A DNA stretch of 64,000 bases from Unio delphinus (Eukaryota > Mollusca > Bivalvia > Unionida > Unionidae): positions 4,043,001-4,107,000 of the forward strand of contig JAQISU010000033.1 of the NCBI GenBank assembly GCA_029339505.1, read 5' to 3'. This document shows, in pieces, positions 37,512 through 50,568 of the stretch. Each line of letters begins with the position of its first letter. Positions within the stretch are counted from its first letter, which is position 1. The position numbers and the translations under genes were made by a program. A model generated the notes under the pieces. The model was given only the letters and a program-made list of their open reading frames with translations. It was not told the origin of the DNA and made no database searches.

Positions 37512-38168
37512 TATCTCCCCTGAAAAATTTAAATGACGTTCCTGACTCCATGTGCAGTATTTCTGATAGAGAGAGTTAAATTGTAGAATGGAGTAACTGA
37601 GAGATGACTATTGTGAAATACTGGCGCTACGTCACTGAAATGTAATAAGGAGAAGACATGCAGTTGGCAAATGTGAAGTTGTGATATTTGTGATCATGCA
37701 TTGATTAGAGAAAAATTAGTTATAGCCTGGGCGCGTTAGAATTACCAGTTTACAATGGTAGTTGTATTATCTTCCTTAATCCAAAATCGGAATACGATTT
37801 ACATCTTTTTTGCGATGCAATATCCGAGTTTATCGGTTTGGTAACATATCTGACAAATACATCAATAATAGAAATAAACTATGAGTCCACTGTATGTACC
37901 CGTGTATCGTAAAGGTAATTGTGAATGGTGTAACCCAGGCTCAGCCCTCGCTATTCGCTGTTTCCATTAAACCACATCTAAAACCAGCATCGTAAATACT
38001 GGTGGCGAATTGTGAGGTGGCGGAGCTGCGAGTACGGTAATTGAAATTGGTCAGCGTTATACACAAGTACCAGAATGTAAGCATGTACAATGTTAACTAT
38101 TGGACATAAAAAAAAATATTCGTGTCATCGATAGAATCACTGAAATTAATCTGGCCCCAATTGTCAAT
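37510..38168. other. No feature seen; shares a block with 39660-39860
   Basis: The stretch from about 37615 to 37765 ('atactggcgctacgt', 'acatgcagttg', 'gaagttgtgatatttgtg') recurs diverged at 39670-39850, so it is a dispersed or duplicated unit of unknown type. Confidence 0.45.
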
Positions 38169-38230
38169 TATGCATGTGTCTGTGTTTGTGTCTGTGTTTG
38201 TGTGTCTGTGTTTGTGTGTCTGTATATGTG
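38169..38230. repeat. (TGTGTCTGTGTT)n-type microsatellite
   Basis: An imperfect TGTGT(C/T) run. Confidence 0.9.
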
Positions 38231-38690
38231 TGCAATACAACAGACCTCCAAACATGTACGAGATTAAGCATGTATGGTTGTTTAGTTTTCGTAATGTAAT
38301 GCAAGTAGTTGCTATTATGAAAGCATAATCGCACAGTTCAATAAGTTTGTTAATAACAAAAGTTACCATATAGTTTTGTATTACATTTTGTAAGACTGAA
38401 AGTTTTGTACTGGGGATTTACATTCAATCCGAAATCAAGCAATCGATTCAAGTTTTAAAAATAATTGGCTTTTATATTAGTGATTTCCCTGATAGCTATT
38501 CATTTTGAGAGTTAAGTATTAGGAAGCACAATAAAGATAGGCAATTAATATTGTACATTTTCCTTTAAAAACTTTGATTAGGTCGATAGTCTTCTCTAAT
38601 TAATCTGAAACATGTATTTCCTGTAAAATGCTATTGATAAAACCAACAGTCTGATAAACAATTATGATTTTGTGGAGATCGTGTCTTATG
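38231..38690. other. No feature seen
   Basis: AT-rich sequence without a credible coding frame or identifiable repeat. Confidence 0.4.
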
Positions 38691-38698
38691 TAGTAAAT

Positions 38699-39169
38699 AA
38701 GGCATAACCGATTAGCATTTTTCTACCGATTTCCGATTCCGGATTTTGGGCATGAAATTTTTCCGATTCCGGATACGATTCGATTAATCGGAAATGCTAA
38801 ATCCGTATTTTTTTTTCTAAAAATTTCATCTTCCGTTTCCGGGTTTCTGGTATCTGGTTTTGCCGTGTCTAGCATGTTACTTAGTACTTTACCATATCCG
38901 GCTTCATTTCCGGTTTTCACCCGTCGGTTCAAATAGATTGTCTCACAGCGTGGTTGTGTTGACCATATTGGACTTTTCTGACTTCTAATTTAACTTTATT
39001 AACGCACTGTCGAATGACACGCAGTGTTAGACACGGTGCTATAGAAATTCAACTTTATTATTTTTATTATCCGAATCGGTCGTTCCTGCCTTGTCCGACT
39101 CCGATTAATCGGAAGTTCATACTATCCGGTGGAATCCGATTTCCGGATCAAAAGTCGGTTATGCCCTAG
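38699..39169. mobile_element. hAT-type MITE, 471 bp
   Basis: TAGTAAAT flanks both ends exactly (38691-38698 and 39170-39177), the 8-bp duplication expected of hAT. The left end carries GGCATAACCGA and the right end its inverse (TCGGTTATGCC). The interior is unusual: it is filled with direct and inverted copies of 'ccgattccgga', 'gattaatcgga' and 'tttccggat', giving many small hairpins. No coding capacity. Confidence 0.8.
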
Positions 39170-39177
39170 TAGTAAAT

Positions 39178-40085
39178 CTAGGGTACACGCCATTTTTTTT
39201 ACGTCTCCATTTTATAGATTTCAGTGATGAGTTGTTTGATTATGGGAAGTCGGTATTGGGGAAATATTCCTCAGCCTAAGTAATACGCCAGTATCTATGA
39301 GCAAACGTAACACAGTGCAGTATTGATGAGATTTCATGATGACATGGTTCAGTTTCGTAATGTGTTCCGGTCAGAGCTGGATAAGTGAGCATTTAGCCAA
39401 GAAGTTCCTATGTAAATCTAAAGATGTTGAATGATTTTGTATCGCCATGTGAAATATTTGTAATAGGGACTGATAATTTGTACATCGGAATAATTTAGAA
39501 GAGACAGTTTCATTATCTGGAGACTCCCTTTATTCTTGTTATGGTGATAACTATGGTGCAGCAATATAGGTGAAATTAGGTTCATATTCATGATTCGAAT
39601 GACCCATTGATATAATAGGAAGATAGTTCTCTGTTTTCGGTGTTAAGAGTGGTGATTTGTATTTTATGGTATTTATGTACTGGCGCTACGTTCTGGAAAT
39701 CTGACAAGTGAAACCATACAGTTGTGAGGTTGCCACACAATTGTGAAGTTGTAATGCAAATGTAAAGTTGTGATATTTGTGGTCCTTCATTGACTAGAGG
39801 AAGATTATTTATAATCTTGACGCGTTGTTGGAACTTCCAGTAAACAATGGATGTTGTCGAGAAGTCCTTGGATATAATGCGAAAATAAGCTACAACTAAT
39901 ATAGTTCCCGCGAAAGTTGCATTCGCCTGGCAAGAATGCCCCTTTGCATATTACACTGTCATAGCGTCATTCAATTGCAAAACGTGGAGGAACGGAAACT
40001 CAGATTTATATTTCACAGGATGTATTAATTCATATACAATGCATAATTTATACCCTACTTTCACATTATTGATATATCCAGCTGT

Positions 40086-40089
<4 letters not shown>
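39178..40089. other. No gene seen; contains the second copy of a duplicated block
   Basis: 39670-39850 repeats the 37615-37765 block. Otherwise AT-rich with no coding potential. Confidence 0.4.
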
Positions 40090-40155
<66 letters not shown>

Positions 40156-40212
40156 CCTCCCTCCCTCCCTCCCTCCCTCCCTCCCTCCCTCCCTCCATCC
40201 ATCCATCTATCC

Positions 40213-40247
<35 letters not shown>
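40090..40247. repeat. (CT)n(CCCT)n(ATCT)n compound microsatellite
   Basis: Three adjoining simple repeats. Ser-Leu and Arg-Glu frames are artefacts. Confidence 0.98.
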
Positions 40248-41017
40248 ATGCAAATTTGTACGTCTGTACGTTTTCCTCCACTCATCAATCTAACCAACTC
40301 GTTACTTACAGAACGATACATTTAATATGAAAACTACAGAACATACAACACCCCAAAATAATGTGACAAAAATAGTGAATATAAACTGTACAACTTTGCA
40401 AACTAACTAACTAACTAAATAAAAAAATAAAAAATATAGACGATATTGCTCGTATTCACATAGATTCCTTAACTTATTAGAGTAATATTTTTTAAATGTT
40501 TCTTTAAATAGCCAAAGGTTTAGAAAATGTCATAATTTAAATGTATTTTGATGCAAATGAGTAATGTTGGGTTTGATGTTCAAAGTATCAAGATCTGAGA
40601 TTTAAAAAAAGTTAACGCCCATGAAAGTTGTAACTATAAATGAGGTCTCTGTCTTGTCTATAATTTACGTCAAGTAATGCACTTTGTCAACCAGTGTTCT
40701 TTCTAACCTCCATGCAATGGTCCGTCCGGATTTTGGTATAAGGGGTGCGATAATGACAGAAAATGCCCCAGGTGCAGACAGGACACGCCCTCAAAGATTG
40801 TAACTACCAACCATCAGTATCACCACAACCAACGACAACAACATACGCAAACATAATCAGAAAAGAGACTGACAAATCCGCAAATAGTGAAAATATCATT
40901 ACACAGATAAGAAGTGAGATGGGGGGTGGGGTGTAAATGCAAACAAAGTGCAATAAAACTCTGAACAATGATAGCACAGCACGTATTGGATGTTGGAAAT
41001 ATGGGGGGGATGCGAAC
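40248..41017. other. No feature seen
   Basis: AT-rich sequence with a short (AACT)n run near 40400 and a G-rich patch at 40920-40935. Confidence 0.4.
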
Positions 41018-41203
41018 CAGGGCCGGCGCTTCCGCTAGGCTAACTAGGCAATCGTCTAGGGCGCTGGGCTAAGGGGGGCGCTAGAAAAAAAATTGCAAAT
41101 TGGGTTTTATTTCATGATGAGCGGGTGGGGGAGGGCGTGAGTGGGAGGGGGGGGCAGATATCTGATCTCGCACAGGGCGCCAAAATGCCTTGCACCAGCG
41201 CTG
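41018..41203. mobile_element. hAT-type MITE, 186 bp
   Basis: The left end is CAGGGCCGGCGCTTCC and the right end is ACCAGCGCTG, in keeping with imperfect hAT TIRs. The flanks ATGCGAAC (41010-41017) and ATGCGAAA (41204-41211) form an 8-bp target duplication with one mismatch. The GC-rich interior contains 'agggcgc' direct repeats and is non-coding. Confidence 0.75.
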
Positions 41204-43087
41204 ATGCGAAAGCTGTTGCAGTGAGCTCTGAACAAGTGACTGCACAGCAAGCATTATAAAGTGCAAACATGGAAATCTCCCAGATAAACCCTGAGTGGGC
41301 TAATTTTCTCAGTCCTAACAAAACGGGAAGAATGCAGACCCTTGCAAAGAACCCGTGAAAGTTGGTAACAGGTTTGCCCTCCTTCAAGAGGAGCCCCCTC
41401 CCTCTTTCCAGGAGGAAGAAGAAGAGATGAAAGAGGAAGAGAAGACGGACGTTTCAAACTCCCTTGTCCACACCACTGCCAAATAAATTTAAAAAAAAAA
41501 AAAATCAAAAAGAGGAAAGCCGTATCGGGATCCCCTTCGTAACAAGAGGGCATTTTTGATGACACTGAAAATGACACCCCGAAAATGGCGCACGACAAAA
41601 ATGTTAAAACTTAAACAAAAAAAAGAAACGGTTGGAACACATACATGAATCGGACACACAGAGCGAAAACGGAAACACAACGGACGAAAGCGATACAAGT
41701 GGAGAAGACAGCGAAGACTTTGAGACAGGCACTGAATATGACAGTGCATCGGACGGCACATAACGAACTGACAATATCGAAACAGAAACGGAAACGGAAA
41801 TCGACACTGAATCTACGATTGACCGAACAAAAAAAAAAACCGAAGAAGGATCAATAGACATACCAACAAACAGTACAATAGGGGGAGACCGAGTGCTCCC
41901 CCCCCCCAACTCAATTAATAAATAAAAATAAATATATTAATGCAATGTAAATGCAACCAAAAAAGCGGCAACCTGGAGAGAAGGCAGAAATGGAGGGGAA
42001 AAAAACTTCCGTTTATTGTCCATAAATATAAATGGGATTAATAATGATAAGATGTTAAAGTTAAGTAATATCACAAACTATGAAATGATTTTAAGGGGAA
42101 AGACACTTGGGGGTAGACTCACTAATAAAAAAAAGGGGTTTAAAGGAGAAAGACAAGAGGAGGTTTTTCATTTTTAAAGGGAGGTATTTACATGTAGTAA
42201 TGGAAGGTACGCATCTCGTTAATGTTTATATACCATCTGTAAAGTACCAAAAGCAGTTATTATTAGAAAAAGTATCCAAATATCTAGAGCGAAAAAAAAA
42301 CAATGGAGGATCTAATTTCAAGGGGAGATTCAAATTGGGTAAGGGACAGTATTGATAGGATCTTTAACAATAAATGATATACGTTTCAGCCCTGAAACGG
42401 AAAATTTCATGAAAAAATAAAAATTTATAGACATTTATAGACGACTAAATGTGCCTAGAAGAGATTTCACTTATGAATATAAAACAGAAAAGTGAAGCAT
42501 ACTGGATACATTACTAGGCACAAATTTTGGGGAAAATATATACAAAGAAGCAGGTATTCTAGATTTCAAAGTATCCGACCATAAACTAATTTATTTTGAA
42601 TTAGAGAATAAAAATAAAATTAAACGGGTTAGGGGAAGTTGGAAACTGGATAATAAAATATTAGATGAACCAGAATTTGTTAGAGAAATAAAGGAGGATA
42701 TTAAAAATTTTATAAATAAAGGGAATAAAGTTATCATTGAAGAGGAAAACTTTAAGAATACAGCAATTAAGTTTGTGAAAATAAGGATAGCAAAATGTAA
42801 AATGTAAAAAGATGCGATAGAGAACTTGTTAAATTAGGATAATACACCAGAAAAAAAAATCATTCAAAAAGAGACACTAAATAAATTAATTAAAGAAGAA
42901 CAGAAAGGAAGAGAAATAAGAGCAGGAAAATTTGCTGAAATATATAAAAAAGCAGATGGACTGAATCTACGATTGACCGAACAAACAAAACCGAAGAAGG
43001 ATCGATAGACATACCAACAAACAGTACAATAGGGGGAGACCGAGTGCCCCCCTAAACTCAATTAAAAAATAAAAATAAATATATTAC

Positions 43088-43929
43088 TGTTACGTGCTTA
43101 GACTCGAAAAAGCAGCAACACAGAAAGAGCGAAAACTAACAAGCTTATATAAATTGAACAATGAATTTTATTAAGTACAATTATTTTCATAAAATAAATA
43201 AACTTACAGTTTTAGAGAATCAAATCCAACATTAATCCAATATAGAATTCACAAAAATAATCCACTAATGGAATTGTAAGAGTCCTGATAAATAAATGTT
43301 CTAATAGTTCCAGGTTCGAATCTTGACGATGTAATCCAAAATGGCTGACAATGTCACGTGATGCAGTTCTTGTTTAATTTATCATCCAAATGAATTATGA
43401 GCACATGTTTTCTCCTCCGAATAGATAATAAATCCTCTTTCTTCAATGAATTGACACAAAGTCCAGAACAAAATAATTAATATTAACACTCAGACATGAA
43501 TTACACAACTGTTAATTTTAAAGTCCAAAATTCTACTGAATCTCTCTTCGAGTACAATGATTTAAATACCTGTTTTTAATATGTAAACAAGGGATCACGT
43601 GATTTTCTAGAAATTGATAGAAGGTCAGAGGAAGAGTCTACCTTCACCAAGTCACGTATTAATGGAATGATCTAGATATTTCCTACCCCCAAGAACTAAA
43701 AATAAAAAGTTGTCCTTGAAATTAACCAATAGTTTTAGATGCTTGTTGACAATGTCTAAAGCAGGGTCAGATAAAGAGGTAACCAAGCCAAGGTCAGCCT
43801 GTTTACAACTAGAACCCAGGTCAGCCTGAATGTTCCAGAAAAAAACCAAACTAATGAATGTTAAACCCTAAATGACAAATTTGGATTTAACAATAAAAAA
43901 TAAATAAATGAAATCCAATAGCCGTAACA
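43088..43929. mobile_element. Solo LTR, family copy 2
   Basis: It begins TGTTACG, ends CGTAACA and has an exact 5-bp duplication ATTAC on both sides (43083-43087 and 43930-43934). It is about 842 bp and the reverse complement of copy 1. It splits the second copy of the LINE segment found intact at 41808-42004, so the empty site can be read directly in the same window. Confidence 0.9.
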
Positions 43930-44488
43930 ATTACATGCAATGTAAATGCAACCAAAAAAGCGGCAACCTGGAGAGAAGGCAGAAATGGAGGGGAAAAAAA
44001 CTGCATTCGTCCGTTGCGTTTCCGTTTTCACTCTGTGTGTCCGATTCATGTATGTGTTCCAACCGTTTCTTTTTTAGTTTAAGTTTTAACATTTTTGCCT
44101 CATTTTTGTCGTGCGCCATTTTCGGGGTGTCATTTTCAGTGTCATAAAAAATGCCCTCTTGTTACGAAGGGGATCCCGATACGGCTTTCCTCTTTTTGAG
44201 TTTTTTTTTTATAAATTTATTTGGCAGTGGTGTGGACAAGGGAGTTTGAAACGTCCGTCTTCTCTCCCTCTTTCATCTCTTCTTCTTCCTCCTGGAAAGA
44301 GGGAGGGGGCTCCTCTTGAAGGAGGGCAAACCTGTTACCAACTTTCACGGGTTCTTTGCAAGGGTCTGCATTCTTCCCGTTTTGTTAGGACTGAGAAAAT
44401 TAGCCCACTTAGGGTTTATCTGGGAAGACCTACGGGGAGATGTTTTAAGATTTTAAAATTAGACAATAATGATGAAACCATATTAAAG

Positions 44489-44599
<111 letters not shown>

Positions 44600-44755
44600 T
44601 ATAAAAATCCCAAGAGATAGTGAATACTACAATAGATGAATACCTGCAAGAGATAGAATGCGAGAACTTATGTGAGGATTTCATCTCGATAAACGAAACC
44701 TAAAAAAACTATCTAAAGGGAAATCACCAGGCAGAGATGAACTCACAGCGGAATT

Positions 44756-45408
44756 CAGGTGGCAGGGTCCAGTTTCGTAAATTGGCCCCTGGCAAATTTC
44801 TTAACTTTAGGGTATGGTGTGAGTTTTTGAGCTACTATTGTGTAATAATTAAAGATATGGATAAATTTGTGAACTAGGTGTTTCAGGCTTGTGTTGTTCT
44901 TGAAATTGATGTCAGACATGTACACTTTCCATAGTTACTCTGCAGTATGTTGATTGTGAAATACCAATAGTCGGCTAGGAAGAAGAGCTAGCCTCCCATA
45001 GCAGTAGACACGTGGGTTCAAGGCAAGTAGAATATCTCAAAAACGGCATGGATGACAACTATTATGAATTGCATCAAGCTATTTAGTAGACAATGTTTTT
45101 CAAAATTTTCATCTAGGAAAAGGCCTTGCGTTTGCACTGTGAGCACCACATGCTGTCAAAAATGGCCTTCGGATGTGAAAAATGCATGTATAAAATAGGG
45201 GTTGGGGTACATAAATATTTTATTCTAAGAACTTCAGTAGACTTGTCAGGTCATGTGTGTGATATGATTATGTTGCACTACATAATACCTATCCAGAAAT
45301 ATGTACCTTTTTGACCTCACTCGCGTATTATATTTTTAATGAATTTTTATATTAGGCAGGTGCATGCGACATTAAATTTGTACATAAAAACTGGACCCTG
45401 CCCCCTCA
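44756..45408. mobile_element. TIR element inserted in the LINE reverse transcriptase region
   Basis: GGCAGGGTCCAGTTT near 44761 is exactly inverted at about 45388-45402, and the termini extend imperfectly a few bases more. The LINE frame is broken at 'AEF' on the left and resumes with 'KFCGELLP' on the right, which fixes the insertion. About 650 bp, no transposase. I could not resolve the target duplication. The CAGG-like end suggests hAT, but this is tentative. Confidence 0.55.
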
Positions 45409-45840
45409 ACATGAAGTTCTGCGGCGAGTTATTGCCCATTTTAGAATGGTTGTATAAGAATATTTTATTAAGTAATAATATAATGACAAATAGCACGAGT
45501 GAAGGGATAATGACACTGATATACAATGAGAATGGAGATAGAGAGGAGGATTGAAAGAACTGGAGGCCCATTTCCCTCCTAAAAAAAGATTACAAGATTT
45601 TAAGTAAGATATTGCAGAACGTATTAGAAAGGGAATGGACAAAAAAATAATATAAACGAAACATGTGGGGCAAAAGGGAAGGATATCCAAACTAACATAT
45701 TAAATATTAGGACAATAATAAATTATTTCAACGATTCTGTCCAAAAAGGTGCTATGGTACCTTTTGATCAGGAAAAAGCATTCGATAGATTGGAACATAA
45801 CTACATAAAAAAAAGTTCTAGAGCTGGAGAAGTGCAACAT

Positions 45841-48000
45841 ATGGCCAATCAGATAAATGTCATATTTATAACTTATAAATAAGTTGTTTACTGATATTCG
45901 AGTTCATGATCTAGATTTGTCTACACGTCGATGATTTAGAAAATAACGTTTTACCCACTTCCTGGTCATTGTTTTGTATCTCGAGATTATATTCTGTCTC
46001 TATTCTGGTGCTTATACTTGAACATGTAGTAACCATAAATAACGCGCCCATTCGTTTAAAAATAAGCGGTTATTTTTTTATTGTGTATTAGGGTTCATAT
46101 AGGGTTCTGGTTGAAAACACTTAATTTAATTCCAAGATTAATAATATTTTCATGGAAATGATCATGAAAAATCATCAAGTAAGTTACATCCAATAATTAT
46201 TTCGTTTCCTTATTCAACTCCGAATCATATTTGATTATTTCACATTTTAGTCTCCCTATTCTATCAAAGACAGCAACATGACCGTGTAATAAAGATTAGA
46301 TTTAAAACTTGTTACATGGATTCATCATTAAGTGAAACCGCTGTCAAAACAAATTAAACTTCGTGAAAAAACATATAGTTGTATGAATAGATGCTAAATC
46401 AAGATTAAAGACATGACTGCGAAATACTAAAACTATTACTAGAGGCACAATTACTATTGAACCAGTACGTATATACATTAAGAACGGCATAGCATTGAAG
46501 CTTTCACTACGTCTGAGTTTCGGACAAAACCATTAAATCAACATTACCACACTCAGGTGGACTGGTATGCATATATGTTTATCGGGTGTGTAAGCTGAAT
46601 TTGTTACAATATACAAGTCCAGTATTCTCAATGCCCGGATAATTAGGTCCGATCTTTCCTTTTTATTCATACAGAGCCGCAGAGTATCCATTTGCCATCA
46701 ATCGGCTTCGTTGATGATCTCGTAAGCAGAGTGGCATGCTCAAACAAAGGCGTATTTCCATTGTTTTTCAATTTAGCAAGCATCTGCGTACTTTGATGAG
46801 CTCTGAACACACGTGATTGGTTCATCTGAAGACTCATACAATTATCCAAACTAACGTGCTCTAAGTTCATTTATATCACTCCATGACAGTTTTAAATCAG
46901 CTCGTGGTGCAACTTTATGGACAAAATTTGAAGGAAGAGATCTTAAACATGTCCTTTAATAACTATTTAGTTGCTAGGTGTTGTTGACTGCGTCGGCTTC
47001 CTTTGATGCTGAGTGCAAGTGGTTTATCTTTAAAGGTTTTCATTTGGGCTCTTAAAATCGTAATTGTACTGTTTTAGGCCTTAAAGCTACCCTTGTTTGT
47101 TTCCGCATAGTTTTGTTCTTTTGTATTTTTTGGAGGTACTTGCTGAGGTCAATCCACAAAATGAAATACTTTCAAATATTCAAATTTTGACAAGTAAATC
47201 TACTTCTTTAAGTATCACGAAAATTGAGACCCACGAAGATAAATAATACTACAGTAATTGAAATCTATTCTCATTTGTTCGTCCATTTAGCTATTGTGTC
47301 AAGGTTACATTACAACAAACGGATGCTATTGACCTCTTCTCGACCAACACATTCCATTGCGACTGTTTTATATTATTTAGCCTCATCCTAATTTTTTGTT
47401 GTAAAACTCAATGAGCGCAATATCTTGTGTCATTGTGATAGTATGCAGTTAGTAAACCGTTAATCCCGACAGCAATATTTTTAATAACGGTAAGAAGAAG
47501 GATACGTTACGTATGTGATATGTGTAAATATTTAAATTTGTATTAGGTTAAATTTACAAGGTCAGTGTACAACAAAGCAACAGAAAAACAGAGATGCGAT
47601 TCATGAAAAATAAATTTAATTAAAAGCAAATCATGTTTCATATCAACAGAATAATGACAAGCCGGGACAGGTATCTGAAAGTTGGGTTTTTGTTAATTCC
47701 AGATAATTCGTCAATAGCAGATCACCGGAGGTTGCCTTTGCAATAGCAAGTCGATGGACAGTCTTCAATGTAATTTTACTACGATTCTGTAAATACAGTT
47801 GCTTAAAAATAAACTATACTAAAACTATTGCTTGAGGCGCCAATGCGAATGAAACACTTTTCATTGTTTGCAAAGACCCTGTTATAAAATGTATAATGGG
47901 CAAGTATACAGAACTAATAGGATTGGAGTTGTATGATGGATAGTAAAGCAAGCAGTATATACCAGGCAGTGGACACAAGTAATGAGAATTAGACACAAAC
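45841..48000. other. No supported feature
   Basis: AT-rich sequence. Short minus-strand frames at 46667-46870 and 47814-48173 have no start, splice or motif support. The second is antisense to the putative first exon of the plus-strand gene below. Confidence 0.4.
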
Positions 48001-48091
48001 ATGGATGGGGCACAACATATGTGGGAAAAGAAGATAATTCCAAATTGTGCAGATGGGAAAGATGAAAAGAACGCGAATACGTCTGAGAAAG
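48001..48091 (+). CDS. Putative first coding exon of a small membrane protein
   Basis: ATG at 48001 opens a hydrophilic, Lys/Glu/Asp-rich 30-codon frame ('MDGAQHMWEKKIIPNCADGK') ending with one base, G, before a donor (gtatgt at 48092). The exon at 49652 begins with the two bases CT after a good acceptor, so the joined codon is Ala. The product would have a short N-terminal tail, a helical stretch and a membrane span. Support rests only on phase, splice signals and composition. Confidence 0.4.
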
Positions 48092-49382
48092 GTATGTTTA
48101 TTTGCATAGCATGCATTTTCTTCAGTGTATATAATAATAAAAGAAAAATATGCCATAATTTTCCATAATCCATCTGCCATTATGGCCTAAGAAATATAAT
48201 TATATCATAAAATATGAAAATGTTATAGCAATGGATAATAGCGACGCGAGTGGGAGGCAATTGTTTCCAGGTGATGTGACATGATCTTACGTTACATCTC
48301 TTCAAATCTTTACCTAGCGGTTCCTAATTATAATCCATTCATTTCCTCGAAAAATAAAGGTTTGCCATTGCAGCTATCAATTTATGGTGATCCTAACCCA
48401 TACGTCAATATTAAAGGCTACGTGTCACACTGACCACGACAGAGTGTACTGGGGAGATATCTACAAGATATGACACCATTACAATGCTGTTTTTATTTAT
48501 TTTTAAACAAAGATTTGTGCTTATAACACTACAGTTACTTCAAATTCTTGCGTGGTGTGGGTAGAGTATGTATAGTATAGTCTATTACAAAATTTTAACT
48601 TACTAGTTTCCCGATAATGGTTTTCAAATATGGAAATTCAGGTAATATTAGATAGTTATCAGATTTATATACACAATATAAATCTTTAAGATTTCAATCT
48701 ACGTTTATGAACTATAATAAGCGATCTCCGAAAATAGACGTTTACTTTTCTTTGTTTTCAATACAGGTATTATTTACATCAGTAAGCTTTTAAATTTTCA
48801 AACTTTTGGCAATTGGGTTTATCCTACTTTTATGATTAGCCTGTTAATGTATCAATGGCATCGTTAGGACACTATCAAATATATAATAACATTTTTGTTT
48901 TATAAGACAAGGGGTATTTTAAAATAGTCTTTCTATCACATGATCAGCTATACATGTTTTGATTTCAAAATGCATTATGCTAATCAGATCGATCAGAGGT
49001 ACTTAATTTTTACAACCAATCCCGCGTTGTATATGAAAAGGTCACTTCAGTGGTTGCACAATAAAAGGAGAAACCGTAATGTCATTAGCCAATAACTTGG
49101 AGCCAAATGCATATGTATTGTGGGAAAATACCTTGGTAGGTTTTCCTGTAGATGTTTGTCAACATATACAATTTTGAATAATACTAAAGTAACATGCAAG
49201 TTATTAATATAGACACGTTCTTAAAGACAGTTCTATGCTTTCTAATGATGCATGTTTTCTTGATATTCCAAGAATTGCCACGCCTTATATCCCTGAAATC
49301 TACTAATTTGACTACCAGTGGCGTACTGTATATCTGTTTGTGTCTTCTTTTCGTGTAACAGTTTTCTTTGTTCGCTCGTCCC

Positions 49383-49386
<4 letters not shown>

Positions 49387-49448
<62 letters not shown>
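49387..49448. repeat. (CT)n microsatellite
   Basis: A perfect CT run, about 62 bp, in the intron before the membrane-span exon. Confidence 0.98.
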
Positions 49449-49452
<4 letters not shown>

Positions 49453-49651
49453 CTTCTGTGAATCCAAGATGAGAATGTTTCCTTTATTTAAAAATTTAAA
49501 AATAATATTTGTTAATGTTGATCGCAAAAAGCACTTGAATCGCCATGAATCTAACTAACGGTACGCCTCACATGGATTTTAAAGTATATCATGTCGTCTA
49601 TATTTCTCATTTGGTTACCACCTAGTTGTTGATCTCATGTTTCTATTATAG

Positions 49652-49774
49652 CTATATTACTGGAACGTAATCAGCAGGTCTCAGAAAAGACTGTCGCCAG
49701 GTTACGTAATGCTGCAATCTTCATTTCTTGGATATCTGTTATATCTGCCTTGGGTCTTGGCATTGTAGCGACAT
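49652..49774 (+). CDS. Transmembrane exon of a small membrane protein
   Basis: The acceptor is 'tttctattatag' and the donor is 'gtaagt' at 49775; the exon is 123 bases, phase 1 at both ends. It encodes 'ERNQQVSEKTVARLRN' followed by a hydrophobic span 'AIFISWISVISALGLGIVAT'. A basic 'ARLRN' before a single span is reminiscent of CD225/dispanin proteins, but the defining cysteine-rich first helix was not found, so the family is open. Confidence 0.5.
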
Positions 49775-50568
49775 GTAAGTACATCTTTCTCAGAATTAAT
49801 GTTCACCTCGTCGAATATCACAAAATGACATAGCAATTGCCTAATTATCCCTGTGATTCCTTTATTAGTGAATAGTACTTCTCCCCTTCGTTCATATCGG
49901 TACGTACGTCGGTATGACTACGGTATTCGGTAACTGGATGTGTGAAATTATTTAACGGCGTATGTTGATCCCTTAGTAGAAGAAAATAAAATTACGACAC
50001 TGTGAACGCTGTTTGAGAATGTTTATAAAAATTAGATAGAGATAGATAGATTCTAATGTGATAAGACGAAGAAGTAAATTTTAATTTAAGAAAGTGTCTT
50101 TAAACGATGATTTTTTTTTGAAAATTTTAATTTTCATCAATCTACGTATACAACTTTAGACGAACATGAGTATGCAAAATTAGGCTCAGTATCCAAGTCA
50201 TTTGTAACGTTGTCATTCGTTCATGAGAACTATTATGTGATGGGTGTTCTCATAAGTTCTCATAAACTCTTGGTCGTACTAATTTTCGTTTGTCGTTTCT
50301 ATCTGAATGTTTCCATCAAATCAGAAAGATCACATACACCTGAAACGTTACTAGCATCAACTAGACATTATTAAACGATTTTCAAAGATTTAATATTAAA
50401 AAATGACCCATCTTAGATCTTGTTCATCACATAGTTTTTTTTTTTTAAATGGAAATAAAAATAAAGAAAACGAAATAGTTTCGTTCAATCAAATTCAGAT
50501 GTGCAGCTTTTCATTTTTTGGCATGTAATAATAGTTACAAGTGCTTGTCGATTTCCTTGTGAAGTATG

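Noticed and set aside
49315..49572. A hAT-type MITE with 'cagtggcgtac' left end
   Set aside because: The right end matches poorly and no 8-bp target duplication could be found; the centre is a (CT)n tract.
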